From CAWJLE01 sp963843645 (GTDB lineage Bacteria > Chloroflexota > Anaerolineae > DAOTYC01), in NCBI GenBank assembly GCA_963843645.1, contig CAWJLE010000005.1, positions 806,001 through 870,000 of the forward strand: DNA of 64,000 nucleotides, read 5' to 3'. The notes beneath the pieces were generated by a model. The model saw nothing but the letters and a program-made list of their open reading frames with translations, searched no databases and was not told the DNA's origin. The translations under genes were made by a program, and so were the position numbers. Positions 37,526 through 48,339 of this stretch are shown piece by piece; positions within the stretch are counted from its first letter, which is position 1, and each line of letters starts with the position of its first letter.

Positions 37526-40500
37526 TCAGCTTGCAACGGCCTCCAGGAGGTTCTCGACGCGGTAGCCCGAGGACTGGGCCGCGCGCAGAAGCTTGCGGAT
37601 GACGTCGTAAGCCGCCACGACTTGTCGTGCAGCTTCGGCGGGCTTCACGGTAGGATCAGCCGTCAAATCGACGACCGCCACCCACAGTGACCACCACAAC
37701 AGGCGCTCGAACGCCTCCTTATTGAACCACAAGACGTCCTGATAGCGGTTGACCTGCAGCCACTGCTGCACCTCGTCGTCGCGGAGCCAGGATTCGAGCA
37801 GCGGCAGCGCCCGGCTCGGTCCAGCGCCGGCCTTCGTCCCGGTGGGGGCCAGGGTCTCGAACCAGCATTGGCGCGCAGTGAGGACCTTGATCAGCGCCAC
37901 GGCCTGCCTGGCCTTGAACTCATCGAGACCCGGCGGCAAGTCCTCCAGCGTGGCGGTCAGAGTCTTGCCCAACAGCCACTCGTCGATCCAACTGCGGCTC
38001 TGCTCCGCAAAGTCGGCCTCGCTGACCATGCGACCCAGGACGTGAGTGAAGAGCCATCCGAGCGCCGTGCCCCACGACCCCGCGTCCGCGCCCCAGGCGT
38101 CTCGCAGATATTCCGCCGCCGCGTCGAGTTTCGCGGGGCGAGGCTCAGGCCAGGGGATGCCCTGGAGGGGCAGGCCCTGGAGAATTTCCAGCTTGCGTCG
38201 AATATCCGCCGCCACCACCGTCTCGTCCCCTGGACCACCGGTGATCTGTTTGATTGCGAGCAGCAGGCTGACCGCTTTCTGCTCGACCTCGTCCAGCAGC
38301 GTCTGGTCCGGCGACGCGCCAGCCTCGGACAGCTGCACGAAGAGGTCCGCGTTGACGAGTTCCCTGTAAGGCTCCAGCACGGGTCGCAGCATCAGTTCCT
38401 GCAGCGCCTCCGCGATACTCGGCACGCCCCGCCCACCCAGATAGGCCATCAGTTCGCTGTACTGGCCCAGGCGATTCTCTGTGACTTCACGGAAATCCAG
38501 AAACACCTGGTACTTATATGCCTGCAGTTCGACGTACAAACCTTTCTCGAACAGCTCGCGGCTGGAGCGGATGTACTCCAACCCGGTCATCTGGTCGCGG
38601 AAGATGCAGAAGTAGCCGGCCTCGTTGTGCAAGGCCAGGCCCTCGCCCAGGGTCTTCTGTACGAGGCCTCGTCCGCCGTCCGCGCCCGTTTTCGCCAAAT
38701 AGGCGGCCGAAGTCCGGATCCAACCGGCGGCCGTCGCGAATTTGTTGTGGTACAGCACCAGCGCCCGCTGGTCGCCCAACCGATTCGAGTATGCATACAC
38801 GTTCTCGTCGACGCGGCCGTCGGCGGTGAACAGGTCGTACAGCAAGAAGTTCTCCACACCGGCGAACAGGCGGCGACGGTGCAGCAAGGGGACGATCTCG
38901 CGCTCATGCCGCTGGACCAGCGGCTCGTCCGGCTGCTCATCCCATTTGGGCCGCCGGAACTCCATGCCGTATCGCTCAGCCAGGCCCTCAAATTGCCCAT
39001 GCCCAAACATCGGCAGGCCCGGCAGAGTGGCCATCATCGCGCAGACACCGAAGTATTTGTCGTCTTTGCCGAACTGGTCGACGGCGGTGCGCTCGTCCGG
39101 GTTGTTCATGAAGTTGACGTAACGTTTCATGATCTCCGGATCGAATTCCATCGTATTCTTCATGACTGAGCGGTACTTGGCATTCTCCTCGTCCCGCAGC
39201 ATATTCATGAAGGCGCTGTTGTACACGCGGTGCATGCCGAGGCTGCGGACGAAATAGCCCTCCATCAGCCAGAAAGCCTCGGCCAGCAGCAGCGTATCCG
39301 GCGCTTCCTGGGCCACGCGATCGACCACTTCTCGCCAGAATTCTTCCGGCATGGCAGCATCGAATTGTGCCTTCGTCAAGCCGTGCTCGGCGCGGGTGGG
39401 GATGTCGCCGCCGGAGCCGGGCTCGGGGAACCACAAGCGCTGATAGTGCCGCTTCGTCAGGGTCATCGCCGCGTCGAAGCGGATGATCGGGAACTGGCGA
39501 GCGACGTGCAGGATGGTCTGGATCACGGCCTCTCGCACTTCCGGGTTGAGGTAGTTGAGCTGGGCGGTGTCGTTCCAGGGCATGGCCGTGCCGTCGTTCC
39601 CGTGGTAGATGAATTTTTCGCTTCCGGTCCACCGGTCCAGCCGCTTGAACAGCACCGCGGCGTCAGTCCGGCTGTAATAGTGATCTTCCAGGAAGATCCC
39701 GACGCGGCCGTCCTCAGACAGGTCTCCCCCGTTGAACGAGTAGGATGGGAATGGGCTGTAGTCCAACGAGATGAACCAATCGGGGTGTTCGACGACCCAT
39801 CGTGAGTAAATGCCGACGTGATTGGGAACCATGTCGCTGGTCAGACGAATGCCGCGCGCCCACGCGCGTTCCTTGAGGTTCCGCAGAGCCGCCTCGCCGC
39901 CCAGATCGACCGCAATAGTGTAATCGAACAGGGAGTAGGCCGAAGCCTCGGCGTCCCAGTTTCCGGTCCACTGCTTGATCTTCTTCGAGGCCGAGCTGCG
40001 CTCCCACACTCCGATCAGCCATAAGCCGGAGAACCCGCGATGTGCCAGGAGGTCCAGCTCCTCATCCGGAATCTCGTCCAGGCGGGTGATGGCGCGGTTG
40101 TATTTTCTGGACAGCTGATCGAGCCAGACGTAGGTGCTTTTGGCAATCAGCACAAGGCGGGACATCCAGTCCAGATCGGCGCTGAAGCGCTCCGGCTCGA
40201 ATTCCAGTCCGCGGAATTCGTAAACGAACGCAGGCCCCGGACCCAGCCACATGGGCTTTTCCTCTTCCTTGATCAGGTCCAGGCTGCGCAACAGGTTGTA
40301 CAGGTAATGGCCCAACAAAGGACCCCAGTGCTGCCGCATGTACTCCAATTGGCCCGTGAGCGAGTGAGGCGAGGCCAGAGCCGGGCTGCGCAGCATGTCG
40401 ATGAGGTTCTGGTTGGATGGACCGTAGGGAGGCTGCGTGTCGAAGAAATCGTGCAGGGCGGACAACATCCGCGGGTAGGCGCTGGCCCGAGCCAGCCGAG

Positions 40501-41032
40501 CATCGTCGAACAGCTCCTGGAACGGCGCAAAAGCCGGGTTCACGTTCGCCAGCCACAGCAAGATGAGTTCCTCAAGGACGATCTGCCGGTTCGGCACGCC
40601 GGAGGTGTCCCCTTGGAGATAGGCGCCCAACGGTACTTCGCCGCGATAGACGGCCACCGGCGGGAACTCGTCGGCGAACAACCCCAGAGCTGCGTCGACT
40701 GCGTCCCGGCCGATCCGCTGGTACAGCCAGTCCAACGCGAGGGCCATGACGTCAGGCTTCTTCTCGCGGCGATACTGGGCGACCACGTAATGCAGGATCT
40801 CGTCGATCAAGCCCATCGCATTGATCTGCCCGGCGCGGACGGTTTGCTCGGGAAAGCGCACGAGGTCCCGCTTATGGTTCATCTTCTGCGCGAAGACTCG
40901 CGCGGCGTGGAAGTCGGCCAGAATCACGTTGCCGCTCAGGGCGAACAGCCTGGCGTCGAATTGGTAGCGGTCTCGCGCTTTGCGGGAGACGTGAAACTCC
41001 ATGGGGGCGGCGAAGCTCATATCCATTTCCAT
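37526..41032 (-). CDS. Very large GH13 (alpha-amylase family) protein
   Basis: A 1,168-residue protein. After a 330-residue N-terminal region of unknown fold comes a GH13 barrel: GFSGLWLIGVWERS, conserved region I GIRLTSDMVPNHVGIYSRW, region II FPIIRFDAAMTLTKRHYQ (nucleophile Asp), region III TLLLAEAFWLMEG (acid Glu), and region IV as FMNNPDERTAV, where the usual N-H-D is N-P-D. It then has LPMFGHGQFEGLAERYGMEF and about 400 further residues of helical character. The family is known from Chloroflexi and other bacteria as 'alpha-amylase family' proteins with no proven reaction. The ATG at 41032 follows AGAGGA. Intact over its whole length. Confidence 0.8.
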   Translation of the reverse strand: MEMDMSFAAPMEFHVSRKARDRYQFDARLFALSGNVILADFHAARVFAQKMNHKRDLVRFPEQTVRAGQINAMGLIDEILHYVVAQYRREKKPDVMALALDWLYQRIGRDAVDAALGLFADEFPPVAVYRGEVPLGAYLQGDTSGVPNRQIVLEELILLWLANVNPAFAPFQELFDDARLARASAYPRMLSALHDFFDTQPPYGPSNQNLIDMLRSPALASPHSLTGQLEYMRQHWGPLLGHYLYNLLRSLDLIKEEEKPMWLGPGPAFVYEFRGLEFEPERFSADLDWMSRLVLIAKSTYVWLDQLSRKYNRAITRLDEIPDEELDLLAHRGFSGLWLIGVWERSSASKKIKQWTGNWDAEASAYSLFDYTIAVDLGGEAALRNLKERAWARGIRLTSDMVPNHVGIYSRWVVEHPDWFISLDYSPFPSYSFNGGDLSEDGRVGIFLEDHYYSRTDAAVLFKRLDRWTGSEKFIYHGNDGTAMPWNDTAQLNYLNPEVREAVIQTILHVARQFPIIRFDAAMTLTKRHYQRLWFPEPGSGGDIPTRAEHGLTKAQFDAAMPEEFWREVVDRVAQEAPDTLLLAEAFWLMEGYFVRSLGMHRVYNSAFMNMLRDEENAKYRSVMKNTMEFDPEIMKRYVNFMNNPDERTAVDQFGKDDKYFGVCAMMATLPGLPMFGHGQFEGLAERYGMEFRRPKWDEQPDEPLVQRHEREIVPLLHRRRLFAGVENFLLYDLFTADGRVDENVYAYSNRLGDQRALVLYHNKFATAAGWIRTSAAYLAKTGADGGRGLVQKTLGEGLALHNEAGYFCIFRDQMTGLEYIRSSRELFEKGLYVELQAYKYQVFLDFREVTENRLGQYSELMAYLGGRGVPSIAEALQELMLRPVLEPYRELVNADLFVQLSEAGASPDQTLLDEVEQKAVSLLLAIKQITGGPGDETVVAADIRRKLEILQGLPLQGIPWPEPRPAKLDAAAEYLRDAWGADAGSWGTALGWLFTHVLGRMVSEADFAEQSRSWIDEWLLGKTLTATLEDLPPGLDEFKARQAVALIKVLTARQCWFETLAPTGTKAGAGPSRALPLLESWLRDDEVQQWLQVNRYQDVLWFNKEAFERLLWWSLWVAVVDLTADPTVKPAEAARQVVAAYDVIRKLLRAAQSSGYRVENLLEAVAS

Positions 41033-41166
41033 GCGCTGTCCTCTCACGGTGGTCTGCGATGTCTCTTGACCGGCCTCGTCGGCCAAAGAATCCCGAGTGG
41101 TCGAACACGACGCCTGTAGGATACATCAAACCGCCGTGTCTTGCCAATTGCGGCGCAAGGTGGCGT

Positions 41167-41201
41167 AGACTTCCGAGGTCTTCATAACTTTGGGAACGTC
41201 T
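41167..41201. repeat. Dispersed palindrome, copy 4 (degenerate)
   Basis: agacttccgaggt (41167-41179) and actttgggaacgtct (41187-41201) correspond to the two arms with several changes; it sits 10 bases before the -35 box of the nar operon promoter. Confidence 0.6.
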
Positions 41202-41210
41202 GATAAGCGC

Positions 41211-41239
41211 TTGACACCAGCTATGAGTCATGATAAACT
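41211..41239 (+). promoter_or_regulatory. Promoter of the cytochrome c / nar operon
   Basis: TTGACA (41211-41216), 17-base spacer, TAAACT (41234-41239). The leader to the cytochrome c ATG is about 250 bases; no FNR- or NarL-like box was recognised. Confidence 0.7.
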
Positions 41240-41497
41240 GAATTGCGGTTGTTCGAATACGCGCCGGTTCTGCCAGGCATGAGACCGGCCGTCTATTCCT
41301 CATTGTTGGTGCGCTTCACTATCCCTGATTCCTGGCTTCATGCTTCTCTCGAAGCACGTTGGTGCTTTAGACCCGACTGACTCTTCGTCTAATCCTTTGA
41401 ATCTCCAGGTCATCGTGAGGAACTGCTTCACTGCATCCTTTCGCACTTCGTTTTTTTACCTCACGCAGCTGCCCGCGATTTCACGGAGGTGAGGCCC

Positions 41498-42396
41498 ATG
41501 CCATTCTCGAACCGTCTTCGTTCTGGCCGCCGTGCTATCCGCGGCGCGCTGCCGGCGTTGTTCTTGTTCCTCCTCTTGCTCGTGGCGCTCACTTTGTGGG
41601 TCGAAGCGGCTCCGCCGAGGCAATCGGCCACCGCCGGCCAGACGCTCTTCCAGCAGAAGTGTGCCTCCTGTCACTCGCCTGGCACTGAAACGCTCGTCGG
41701 GCCGGGTCTGCGATACGAGACCCTGGCGCGGAGCCGAAGGATTGGCTGTCGTCCTGGCTTGCCGCCCCCGACAAGCTCGTTGCCCAGGGGGATCCTCTGG
41801 CCGTTGGCCTGGTGAAGCTGTACAACGGCGTTCAAATGCCCAACCTTGGCCTCACCGATGCCCAGGTGGCGGACATCATTGCCTATCTCGCAACCTTGCC
41901 CAACGTTACTGCTGTGCCGGCTGCGAGCGCGCCAGTCCAGGCTCCGACCGCAGCTCCTCTGCCGCAGGGCAGCCCCGCCGCTGGTGCGGCCCTGTTCGGG
42001 GATGTAACGACGCTGCAGAAGGGTGGGCCACCCTGCATGAGCTGCCACGCGATTTCCGGGCTCGACGGATTGGGTGGCGGTACGCTCGGTCCCGACCTGA
42101 CGCAGGCCTTCAGCAGATACGGTGCAGCCGGCTTGCCCTCGGTGCTTGGAAATATCTCCTTCCCAACCATGGCACCGATCTTTGCCGGCCATGCGCTTAC
42201 GTCACAGGAGGTGGCGGACCTGGTGGCCTTCCTGCAGCAGGCCGCCGCCACAGGGCAGGCCGCTGCGCCGTCGGCGACTCTCTGGATCATCATCTTCGCG
42301 GCGGTCGGCCTGATCGTGCTGCTGGCGTTGGTCAAATTCAACTGGCAGACCCGCCTGACTAACGTGCGCCAGTCCTTGCTGGACCGCTCCCGATGA
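41498..42396 (+). CDS. Membrane-bound diheme cytochrome c (one indel)
   Basis: About 300 residues: N-terminal signal or anchor (ALPALFLFLLLLVALTLWVEA), first heme motif QKCASCHSPG, second heme motif PPCMSCHAISGLDG, and a C-terminal membrane helix (LWIIIFAAVGLIVLLALVKF). Axial Met candidates lie in VQMPNLGLT and FPTMAPIF. An indel near 41730 shifts the frame after the first heme; the corrected one reads AEPKDWLSSWLAAPDKLV. The ATG at 41498 follows GGAGG. As first gene of the nar operon it probably exchanges electrons with the NarI cytochrome b on the outer side of the membrane, similar to NarC of Thermus and the cytochrome c that opens nxr operons. Confidence 0.87.
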
Positions 42397-42495
42397 TTCT
42401 GCAGTAGAACGATCCCGCAGAAACGGCGGAGGGGGGTTGACTGACCGGCACGGCGACGAGAACTGAACTCCACATCGAAAAAGGAGTTATGAACC

Positions 42496-45400
42496 ATGGG
42501 TTGGATTCAAGATCCTGGTCAACCCCAGGGGACGAGAGTGGGAAGAATTCTATCGCAACCGCTGGCAGCACGACAACGTCGTCCGCAGCACTCACGGCGT
42601 CAACTGCACCGGCGGCTGCTCGTGGGCGGTATACGTCAAGGAGGGCCTCGTTACCTGGGAGATGCAGCAGACAGATTACCCTTGCTGGAGCCCGGCCTGC
42701 CGCCCTACGAGCCCCGCGGCTGCCAGCGAGGCATCACGGCCTCGTGGTACGACTATAGCCCGCTCCGCGTCAAGTATCCCTACATCCGCGGCCCGTTGCT
42801 CGACCTCTGGCGCGAGGCGAAGAAAGCCGAATGCCGACCCCATCGAGGCCTGGGCGGCTCATCATGGCGGACGACGACGAAGCGGGCGCGGTATCAGCGC
42901 GCCCGAGGCAGGGGCGGCTTCCGACGGGCGATCGTGGGACGAAGCCCTGGAGATCGTCGCCGCCTCAAGTCTGTACACGGCGCAGAAGTGGGGACCGGAT
43001 CGCGTCGTTCGGCTTCAGCCCCATCCCCGCCATGTCCTACCTGTCGTATGCGGCGGGTTCCCGCTTTCTGCAGCTCTTCGGTGGCGTTAACTTGAGCTTC
43101 TACGACTGGTACGCCGACCTGCCTAACGCCTTCCCCGAGGTCTGGGGCGACCAGACCGACGTCTGCGAGAGCGCCGATTGGTACAACGGCAAATACATCG
43201 TGGTTATGGGCTCCAATCTCAACATGACGCGCACGCCGGACGTCCACTTCGTAGCCGAGGGCCGCCACGCCGGCGCCAAGCTGGTCGTCTTGTCCCCCGA
43301 TTTCAGCCAGGTCGCCAAGTACGCGGACTGGTGGATTCCCATCCAGGCCGGACAGAGATGCGTCCCTCTGGCGGCGGTCGACCACGTCATCCTCAAGGAG
43401 TTCTACGTCGATCGCCAGGTGCCGTATTTTCTGGATTACGTCAAGCGCTACTCCGATGCGCCGTTCCTCGTGCGGCTCGTGGCCGTCCGAGACGGGCGTG
43501 GCGTACACGCCCGGGCAATTGCTGCGCGCCAACCGGCTGGCCCGCTATCGCGAGGTAGAAAACGGCGACTGGAAAATGCTCGTCTTCGATCGGAGAGCCA
43601 CGAGCCGCGCATGCCCAAGGGCACGGTCGGCTTCCGCTGGGGCGAGACGAAAGGCCAATGGAACCTCAAGATGGAGGATGGCCTGGACGACCAGCCGATC
43701 GATCCGCTGCTCTCGTTCGTCGACGAGCACGACGAGGTCCTGCAGGTCGAGTTTTACGAATTCGCCGCGCGCAAGACCTATCGACGAGGCGTGCCGGTGA
43801 AGTACGTGGAGACCGCAGAGGGCCGCGTGCCGGTGGTGACCATCTTCGATCTACTGATGGCGCATTTCGGTGTTGGCGCGCGGGTCTGCCGGGCGACTAC
43901 CCGGCGGAGTTACGACGACGCGGACGCTCCCTACACACCTGCCTGGCAGGAACAGCATACGGGGATCGGCCGCGCCACGATCATTCGGCTGGCGCGCGAG
44001 TTCGCCGCCAACGCCGAGACCACACAAGGGAAATCGATGGTGATCATCGGCGCGGGCACCAATCACTGGTATCACAGCAACCTCAACTACCGCGGGCCGA
44101 TCACGGCGCTGATCCTCTGCGGTTGCTGTGGCCGGAACGGCGGCGGTCTGAACCACTACGTGGGGCAGGAAAAGGTGGCCGCGCTGTCCTCGTGGCGCAG
44201 CCTGGCTTTCGCTCTGGACTGGGCGACTCCACCGCGCTTGCAGCAAGCGCCCCTCTGGCATTATATCCACACCGACCAGTGGCGCTACGAAGGCGCCTTC
44301 AACGAGTACACCTCCAATCCGCCCGACGCGCGCTGGGCCAAAGGGCACGCCGTGGACGTGGGCGCCCGGGCGGTGCGACTCGGCTGGATGCCCTTCTATC
44401 CGCAGTTCGACCGCAACCCGATCGAGCTGGTCCGGCAGGCGCGGGCAGGCCGGCGCGCAAACGGCGGATGAGATCGATCCGCTGGGCGGTCGGACCAATT
44501 GAAGACCGAGCAGCTGCATTTCGCGGTGGACGACCCCGATGCGCCGGAGAACTGGCCGCGAGTCTTCTACATCTGGCGCGGCAACGCGTTGATGGCCAGC
44601 GCCAAGGGCCACGAGTTTTTCCTCCGCCATTACCTGGGCACTCACGACAACATCGTCGCCGAGGAGCGGGCGAAGGATCAGGTGCAAGGCATGACCTTCC
44701 GAGAGCCGGCGCCGCGCGGCAAGATGGACCTCGTGGTGGATCTTAATTTTCGCATGGACACGTCGGCTCTCTATTCCGACGTCATCCTGCCGGCCGCCTC
44801 GTGGTACGAAAAAAACGATCTGAATACCACCGACCTGCACTCCTTCGTCCACCCCCTGGGCGCCGCGGTGCCGCCGGCCTGGGAGGCGAAGTCGGACTGG
44901 GAGATCTTCAAGGCGATCGCCGGAGAAGGTCGAGCGAAATGGCGCCGTCGATCTTCCCGGATCCGGTCCAGGACTTGGTGGCCGTGCCCCTGACGCACGA
45001 CACGCGGGACGAGATCGCGCAGACCGCGCCTCTGGACTGGGCCGCGGGAGAGTGCGAGCCGGTCCCAGGCAAGACCATGCCCCACTTGCAGGTCGTGGAG
45101 CGAGATTATGGCAACTTGTACCGCCGCTTCATCTCCTTCGGCCGCTGGCCCGCGAAGACGGCCTGAGCGCCAACGGCGCCCACGTGCCCATCCAGGAGTT
45201 TACGATGCACTGCTGGAAAATCCGGAGCGCGGCTCGCCGGACTCACGCCACATGCGCTGCGTGGATTGGGGCGGCGCCCGCTATCCCAGCGTGGAAGACG
45301 CCCTGGACGCCGCCAACCTCGTGCTGCATCTCGCCCCTGAGACTAATGGGGAGCAATCGTACCGGGCGTTCCAGGAGGAGGAGAAGCACACCGGCGTGCC

Positions 45401-46157
45401 GCTGGCCGACCTGGCCGAAAGCTCGCGCAGCGTCCGCATGACTTTCGGCGACATCACACGGCAACCGCGCCGCATCCTGACGAGCCCCTGCTGGTCGGGC
45501 AACGTCAACGACGGTCGCGCCTATGCCGCCTGGTGCCTCAACGTCGAGCGGCTCGTCCCGTGGCGCACGTTGACCGGACGCCAGCACTTCTACTCGACCA
45601 TCCGTACTACCTCGACTTCGGTGAGCACTTGCCAACCTACAAGCCCCGCTGGACCCGGTCAAATCCGGCGACGTGCTCGCCAGCCTGGTGGACGGCAAGA
45701 GCCTGGTGCTGAATTACCTGACGCCCCACGGCAAGTGGCACATCCACACGACGTACATGGACAACCTCCGCATGCTCACGCTGTCACGCGGCATCGAGCC
45801 GTTGCTGGCTGAACGACAAGGACGCGGAGAAGATCGGGGTGAAAGACAACGACTGGGTCGAAGTGTACAACGACAATGGGGTGGTCGTCACGCGCGCCGT
45901 GGTCAGCTGCCCGCGTGCAGCCCGGGACCTGCATGATCTACCACGCCACCGAGCGCACGATTTCGGTGCCCAAATCTCAGCTGAGACGCAACCGCCGCGC
46001 CGGCGGGCACAACAGCCTGACTCGGACGCGGATCAACCCGGTGCAGCTGGCCGGCGGGTACGCGCAGTTCACCTACGCACTGAACTACTGGGGGCCCACC
46101 GGTCCGCAGCGAGACACCTATACGGTCGTGCGCAAGGCCGAGAACGTGACCTGGTGA
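42496..46157 (+). CDS. narG: Nitrate reductase / nitrite oxidoreductase alpha subunit, NarG/NxrA family (many indels)
   Basis: Restoring the frame gives an about 1,220-residue molybdo-bis-MGD enzyme. The start at 42496 has AAGGAG nine bases upstream; the corrected N-terminus reads KILVNPRGREWEEFYRNRWQ. STHGVNCTGGCSWAV carries the His and Cys ligands of the FS0 [4Fe-4S] cluster; WGDQTDVCESADWYNG contains the Asp that binds Mo in E. coli NarG. Further hallmarks: LYTAQKWGPDR, GSNLNMTRTPDVHF, IGAGTNHWYHSNLNYR, LPAASWYEKNDLNTTD, TPHGKWHIHTTYMDN, and LNYWGPTGPQRDTY near the end. No twin-arginine signal, so the active site probably faces the cytoplasm. More than a dozen single-base indels interrupt the reading between 42520 and 45910, yet no stop codon or lost motif is seen in the corrected frames. 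It reduces nitrate, or oxidises nitrite if run in reverse. Confidence 0.9.
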
Positions 46158-46184
46158 CGACATCTTTGCCAAAAGGAGCGTAAC

Positions 46185-47693
46185 ATGCAGGTTCGCGCGC
46201 AAGTTTCCATGGTCTTTCACCTGGACAAATGCATCGGGTGCCACACGTGCAGCCTGGCCTGCAAGAACATCTGGACCGACCGCAAGGGCACGGAATACAT
46301 GTGGTGGAACAATGTGGAGACCAAGCCGGGTACCGGCTACCCCACCTTGTGGGAGGACCAGGAAAAGTACAAGGGCGGCTGGGAAAAGCACGGCGACCAG
46401 ATGCGCCTCCGCTTGCAGGGGCGGCTTGGCGGCCTGTCCAACATCTTCTTCAATCCCTACCTGCCCGCGATAGACGAGTACTACGAGCCCTGGACCTACC
46501 GGTACGAGGATCTCTTCACCGCGCCCGAGGGCGACGACCAACCGACCGCGCGCCCCATCTCGGCGATCACAGGCAAGCCGATCGACATCGAGGCCGGGCC
46601 CAATTGGGACGACGATTTGGGAGGCTCGGCGCTCTATGCCAGCAACGACCCCAACCTGGCCGGCCTCAGCGACTCAGAGCGGCAGCAGCTCAACGAGCTG
46701 GAGCGCCTCGTCTTTTTCTACCTGCCGCGCATCTGCAACCATTGCCTCAACCCCGGCTGTGTGGGCGCCTGCCCGGCCGGCGCGATCTACAAGCGCGGCG
46801 AGGACGGCATCGTGCTCATCAGCCAGGACAAGTGCCGGGCCTGGAGAATGTGCATCTCCGGCTGCCCATACAAGAAGGTGTACTTCAACTGGGCCACCGG
46901 TAAGTCCGAGAAGTGTATCCTCTGCTTCCCACGGCTCGAAAGCGGGCATGCGCAGGCCTGTTTCCACGCCTGCGTGGGGCGCATCCGTTACACCGGCGCC
47001 CTGCTGTACGACGCCGAATGCATCGGAGAGTTGGGCCGGGCAACGGACGCGGAGCTGGTCGATGCCCAGCGCGCGATGATCCTCGATCCGTTCGACGCGG
47101 ACGTGGTGGCGGCCGCGAAACGGAGCGGCGTGGCCGACGCCATGATCGACTCGGCCAAGAAGTCGCCGGTGTACCGGTTCGTCAAGGAGTGGGGCCTGGC
47201 TCTGCCGCTGCATCCTGAATTCCGCACCTTGCCCATGCTCTTTTATGTGCCGCCGCTGCTTCCGGTGCTGGCAGCGGTCAAGGACGGGCAGTACGACGCC
47301 ACGGGCGCCGTCGACACCCGGGCGGCGCCTCTGTTCACCGCCCTGGAGGACGCGCGCGTGCCTCTGCGCTTCATGGCCAACCTGTTCACCGCGGGGGACA
47401 CGGAGAAGGTGGCGGAAGTGTACCGCAAGCTGATCGCCGTGCGGGCCAACCGGCGCGCCATAGAGGTCGGCGATCTGGCGGAGGTCGAGGTGACCCAGGC
47501 GCTGGCGGCGGCCAACCTCAGCGCCGGACAGGCCGAGGCCATCTTCCACCTGAGTGCGACGGCGACCTTCGAGGAGCGCTTCGTCGTCCCACCGCTGGCC
47601 CGCGAGGCGGCCGTCGAGTCCACGCGGGACCCCTACATCGAGCGGAGCGAGACCGGATTCGGTTACCGCCGTCCGCCCGAACGGAGGTGGTAG
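46185..47693 (+). CDS. narH: Nitrate reductase beta subunit
   Basis: A 502-residue iron-sulfur protein, intact. The four cysteine groups are KCIGCHTCSLACKNIW, ICNHCLNPGCVGACPAGA, KCRAWRMCISGCPYKK and KCILCFPRLESGHAQACFHACVGRIRY. The Trp in the third group marks the [3Fe-4S] cluster of NarH/NxrB. It carries electrons between NarG and NarI. ATG at 46185 has AAAAGGAG upstream; narJ follows after two bases. Confidence 0.95.
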   Translation: MQVRAQVSMVFHLDKCIGCHTCSLACKNIWTDRKGTEYMWWNNVETKPGTGYPTLWEDQEKYKGGWEKHGDQMRLRLQGRLGGLSNIFFNPYLPAIDEYYEPWTYRYEDLFTAPEGDDQPTARPISAITGKPIDIEAGPNWDDDLGGSALYASNDPNLAGLSDSERQQLNELERLVFFYLPRICNHCLNPGCVGACPAGAIYKRGEDGIVLISQDKCRAWRMCISGCPYKKVYFNWATGKSEKCILCFPRLESGHAQACFHACVGRIRYTGALLYDAECIGELGRATDAELVDAQRAMILDPFDADVVAAAKRSGVADAMIDSAKKSPVYRFVKEWGLALPLHPEFRTLPMLFYVPPLLPVLAAVKDGQYDATGAVDTRAAPLFTALEDARVPLRFMANLFTAGDTEKVAEVYRKLIAVRANRRAIEVGDLAEVEVTQALAAANLSAGQAEAIFHLSATATFEERFVVPPLAREAAVESTRDPYIERSETGFGYRRPPERRW

Positions 47694-47694
47694 C

Positions 47695-48321
47695 GTGACC
47701 GGCCTCCGAGACGGGCAGATGGAGCGGCCGGCGCTCGAGCGCTTCGCGCGCATCCTCGATTACCCCCGGACGGACCTGGTGGAGGACGTGCAGGCGTGCA
47801 AGGTTCTCGTGGCGCCGAACAGCTCAGCGGCTGCGGCGCTGCTGGAGCAATTTCGTGACTTCGCGGCGGACGCGCCCCTGACCCTGATGGAAGAAATATA
47901 CACCGCGACGTTCGACCTGTATGCGATCTGCTACCCCTACGTGGGCCATTACCTGTTCGGCGAATCCCACAAGCGCAGCATCTTCATGCTAGAGCTGAAG
48001 GCGCGCTTTCGAGAACAGGGCTTCGACGCCGGGCACGAGCTGCCGGACCACCTTCCGATCCTGCTAAGTTTCCTGGCCGTGTGCCGCGACCCGGGCCAGG
48101 CTGAGGAGATCATCCGCGACGCTGTGCTGCCGGCCCTGCACCAGATGACGCGCCAGTCCGACGAAGCCAATACTGCGCCGGACGCCAACGGGCGGACTGG
48201 GAGTCGGGACAACCATCGCCCGGCCGAACCATATGGGTGGGTACTGGATGCACTCCGGCTGACGCTGGAGTGGTCCTTGACGGAGCCTTCGCCGGCACGC
48301 GCGGCGAGACCGGAAGTCTGA
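47695..48321 (+). CDS. narJ: Nitrate reductase molybdenum-cofactor assembly chaperone
   Basis: A 208-residue TorD/NarJ-fold protein: RFARILDYPRTDLVEDVQACKVLV, LTLMEEIYTATFDLYAICYPYVGHYLFGESHKRSIFMLEL, GHELPDHLPILLSFLAVC. NarJ binds the NarG N-terminus and delivers the Mo cofactor. The GTG at 47695 follows GGAGG by seven bases, one base after the narH stop. Intact. Confidence 0.92.
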   Translation: MTGLRDGQMERPALERFARILDYPRTDLVEDVQACKVLVAPNSSAAAALLEQFRDFAADAPLTLMEEIYTATFDLYAICYPYVGHYLFGESHKRSIFMLELKARFREQGFDAGHELPDHLPILLSFLAVCRDPGQAEEIIRDAVLPALHQMTRQSDEANTAPDANGRTGSRDNHRPAEPYGWVLDALRLTLEWSLTEPSPARAARPEV

Positions 48322-48339
48322 ACGAAGGAGAATGTCGCC

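Larger units (their letters stand above)
41033..41497. other. 465-base gap between divergent genes
   Basis: No gene seen. It contains a degenerate palindrome copy (41167-41201) and the promoter at 41211-41239. Confidence 0.6.

Noticed and set aside
40040..41119. Open frame of 359 codons opposite the GH13-like gene
   Set aside because: Antisense shadow; Gln/Arg/His-rich composition and no motif, while the minus-strand frame is a recognisable enzyme.
42496..46157. narG as a true pseudogene
   Set aside because: Corrected frames keep all motifs without stops, and adjacent narHJ are intact; sequence errors explain it better, though not proven.
46674..47753. 359-codon frame opposite narH
   Set aside because: Antisense shadow of the intact NarH reading.
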